The notes beneath the pieces are model-generated. The model saw only the letters and a list, made by a program, of their open reading frames with translations. It made no database searches and had not been told where the DNA came from. The translations under genes and the position numbers were made by a program. Source: Lingula anatina (taxonomy: Eukaryota; Brachiopoda; Lingulata; Lingulida; Lingulidae). From it: DNA of 64,000 bases. Where the stretch lies: positions 438,852-502,851 of the forward strand of contig NW_019773759.1 of the NCBI RefSeq assembly GCF_001039355.2, written 5' to 3'. Below, in pieces: positions 61,638-64,000 of the stretch. Each line of letters opens with the position of its first letter. The first letter of the stretch is position 1.

Positions 61638-62743
61638 AGTGCATATGAATAAAAACACACCTTTCTTCATTGGTGGATGTAATTATGAGGACATTTTAAA
61701 GTGATGTGAGTTGTTGCAGTTCAAAATATTACTAAAAGGAGCTGTACTATAGTAGTACCAGTGTTTCACCTTACTCCCAAGAAGAAACAATGAAGCTTTT
61801 TACTGTCTTTACATGACTTTTCTTCACCATTTGAAATGGAGAATTGCTTTCTTTTGCCACATTTCCACTTGCATTATACTGGCTCAACTGAGTTCTGAAT
61901 ATATTAGCAGACAGTATTAGTTGTGGCTTGGATTGGATTAGATTGACCTTCTATGATTAAAAATCATTGTTACTTGGTCTTTTAGAAAATACTGAACTGG
62001 GCAATCACCAGGTGACTGTAAATACATCATTGTGGCATCAGTTTTACTTGTTTTGTGCCTTTTTATCTTTATCAGTGTGAATGCATCCTTCGTCCTTGGT
62101 GACAGGACAGCCGTGCTGTCTGCCACATGTCAATATTTTATTTGACTTCCATGGCAAGATGACCCCCTCCTAAGGTTTTTGTTTAGACTGGGTCTATCAG
62201 ACCGCTGAGATATAAAAATGTTTTTGTTTGACCCATCAGTGCCAGATGTCAGAGAAGTATTTTGTTTGAAGGTCATTTTCAGGTGACACCAGAAAAAAAT
62301 TTGTTTTGACACTGCTGTCACGTAGTCAATATTATGCCACTTTTTTTCAGACTGGTGACTAGGAGACGGTCTCTCTTAATTGATTGACAGATACATTTCA
62401 GTGGTTGGACCCTGTAATTTCTGCAGATGATGGTTTGCACAGAAATGCCATCTCTCCTCAGACCAAAAAAAAAACAAAAAACATTGGAGTTGTTGCTCTA
62501 TTCACCTGTTGATGCTCAATGACACTGAACTTGTCCAGATCACCATAGTAACATCTTTTAACCTTTTATCATTAGCTGTTGAAGCTTTATTTCAATCCAT
62601 CCACCAACTTTGAATTAGAATGAGAACTAGAGAATTAGAACTAGTCGAATAGAGTCCTAAGATTAACATACATAATGATCCACTTTAGTCACTCACATCA
62701 TGTGAAACTTAAACCTTGAGAACATCAGCTACTCTTTCTATAG

Positions 62744-62791
62744 GATCAAGTTAAATCTGCTGTGAATGCAGCTGAAGAAGTGAGAAGACTT
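62744..62791 (+). other. Candidate short exon of unknown gene
   Basis: A pyrimidine-rich acceptor (CTACTCTTTCTATAG) ends at 62743, followed by an open 48-base stretch reading DQVKSAVNAAEEVRRL plus a split codon, then AG and GTATTT. The peptide is charged and helix-like. It does not fit exon 3 of the EMI gene (that phase gives a stop after two codons). It is compatible in phase with the ATG-ending exon at 39250, 23 kb away, but that link is speculative. It may be chance. Confidence 0.15.
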
Positions 62792-63887
62792 AGGTATTTG
62801 ACCACCTCACTCACTATCAGTCCCAGATGACCCCATCAGCTTAATGTGACAAATAAGGTCGTGCCTACGGGGACAGGGATTAGGATTAAGTACATTGGAT
62901 TAGGATTAAGCCTCTCTTTGGGATATGTATGCGTGTATCCCTCATTGCCTGCACAATGTGCCATATACACACACACCCTGCGGAAGATTGTTCAGCAAAC
63001 AGAAAAATTTACACACAGCCAATTTGGACTTTCTTCATTTTCACCAGTTTAGGACTGGTGTGACAGAACTTTTTATCAACGAAAGTTGGCCTTTCAAGTA
63101 ACTACCTAGTATGGTAGAAAAATCTTGTGTCATTTTTATCAATCAGTAGTAATGAAAACTTGAAAGATTGCCCTGCTTTATAAAAGGAGAGAAAGGCCCA
63201 GTGTTTTACACCAATAGATGTGTTGCATTAGTAGCATGCTACAAATTTTAATTGAAATGAAGCTTTTGCTCTTCAACCTAAAACCAGTTTTCCTTCCTAG
63301 ATTCTTTTGTGAAATCAGCTCAAAATCTTTTTATTGACCCATTTCACTTCCATATCTTTAGCTTTAGTTTAGTGTGAGGAAGCACCCAAATTCTTGAAAA
63401 AGTATGGACTTTCAAGTGTCTTTATATATCCTTTTGCCAAAAACATATATCGGTCTGAATTTGTCTGATGTAAACACACCTATTCATACAATAACTGCAT
63501 TGTTACATTGTCTGCAAGTTTTGTTTACACAGTATGCTTTATTAGTTTACTTTTTAACAATTAGCGCCAGCCCACCATTAGTTATTAAAACTTTTAGACC
63601 AGTACATCGCAACCACATTAATATATTGTGACAGATAAAATGATTCTTTTAGAATTATATACATAGAAGAGATTTAAAGGGGAGGGGAATGCTATAAGGT
63701 TATTTTACCAACAGTAACTCGTGTCTATTGCCAGCGCTTAACCAGGCATTGGAAAGAAAAGCACAATATTAGTTTTAACAGTTTGGCTAAAAGTGGCTTT
63801 GCCCCTTGGGGAACAATGTAAGGATTGTTTTGATTGGTCACAATGCCATGACCTTTGAAAGATGATTTTGATTGGGGATGGGTTGGT

Positions 63888-63904
63888 GGGGGGGGGGGGG
63901 GGGG
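63888..63904. repeat. G-run near right edge
   Basis: About 16 consecutive G; non-coding. Confidence 0.9.
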
Positions 63905-64000
63905 TAGACTCATGGATGTTTGTTAAATTGGCACTGTAGAAATAAAGTAACCAATATTTGAGGAAATGTCTTTAAAAGATTTTATTAGGAAACCAGAAGG

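Larger units (their letters stand above)
45616..64000 (+). other. Intron 3 or downstream DNA of the EMI gene
   Basis: It starts at the GTAAGT after exon 3. No phase-1, cysteine-rich EGF-like exon with proper borders was seen to the right edge. The region carries the redundant block at 48.0-55.2 kb, a pair of diverged direct repeats at 46.1-46.7 kb and many simple repeats. The stretches 45.6-46.1, 46.7-48.0, 59.5-60.9 and 61.6-63.9 kb are AT-rich and contain nothing I can support beyond what is listed. Confidence 0.55.

Noticed and set aside
61289-61639. 116-codon + frame
   Set aside because: Its last quarter is a decayed MITE, and the rest is hydrophobic AT-rich sequence without splice borders or recognisable domain.
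1-64000. CRISPR arrays, operons, rRNA genes or phage genes
   Set aside because: None seen. Direct repeats are microsatellites or MITE parts, and the exon/intron structure is eukaryotic.

Overview
This is an animal (metazoan) genomic window. It is AT-rich and dominated by introns and non-coding DNA, with many dinucleotide microsatellites, long C/G homopolymer runs and short inverted-repeat transposons (MITEs). Nothing looks bacterial or viral. The coding signal is spread over short exons with canonical GT/AG borders. Abundant MITEs, marked divergence between apparent alleles and a compartmentalised EMI-type extracellular gene suggest a highly heterozygous marine invertebrate, perhaps a non-vertebrate deuterostome. 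That placement is inference and the species cannot be named from the sequence.

One gene can be supported with confidence. It lies on the + strand and starts near 3.1-3.5 kb. Exon 1 (coding 3546-3652) encodes a signal peptide. Exon 2 (12479-12616) and exon 3 (45506-45615) together encode a complete seven-cysteine EMI domain. The three exons join in frame (phase 2, then phase 2), and exon 3 leaves on phase 1, the usual phase for exons of extracellular EGF-like modules. The closest resemblance I recognise is the N-terminus of MEGF6/EGFL3-type proteins. No further exon of this gene could be supported up to 64000, so it probably runs off the right edge.

Layout: 1-3.0 kb is upstream DNA with repeats. 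3.0-3.65 kb is a GC-richer promoter, 5' UTR and first exon carrying a perfect DR1 nuclear-receptor motif. 3.65-12.48 kb is intron 1 with several MITEs, including a 257-bp near-perfect hairpin. 12.6-45.5 kb is intron 2 and contains a roughly 10.4-kb direct duplication (17.3-27.7 and 27.8-38.15 kb) whose copies abut a single N. 45.6-64 kb is downstream intronic DNA with a second N-bounded redundant block (48.0-55.2 kb).

Both redundant blocks are best read as unmerged haplotypes laid end to end by the assembler. If so, they act as a natural allele comparison: at least one Harbinger-like MITE and one fold-back element are present in one copy and cleanly absent from the other, with target-site duplications still visible. 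Intron 2 also holds a promoter-like ETS/CCAAT cluster followed by ATG and a splice donor (about 39.12-39.26 kb), possibly the start of a nested transcript. I found no convincing undescribed enzymatic or defence system.
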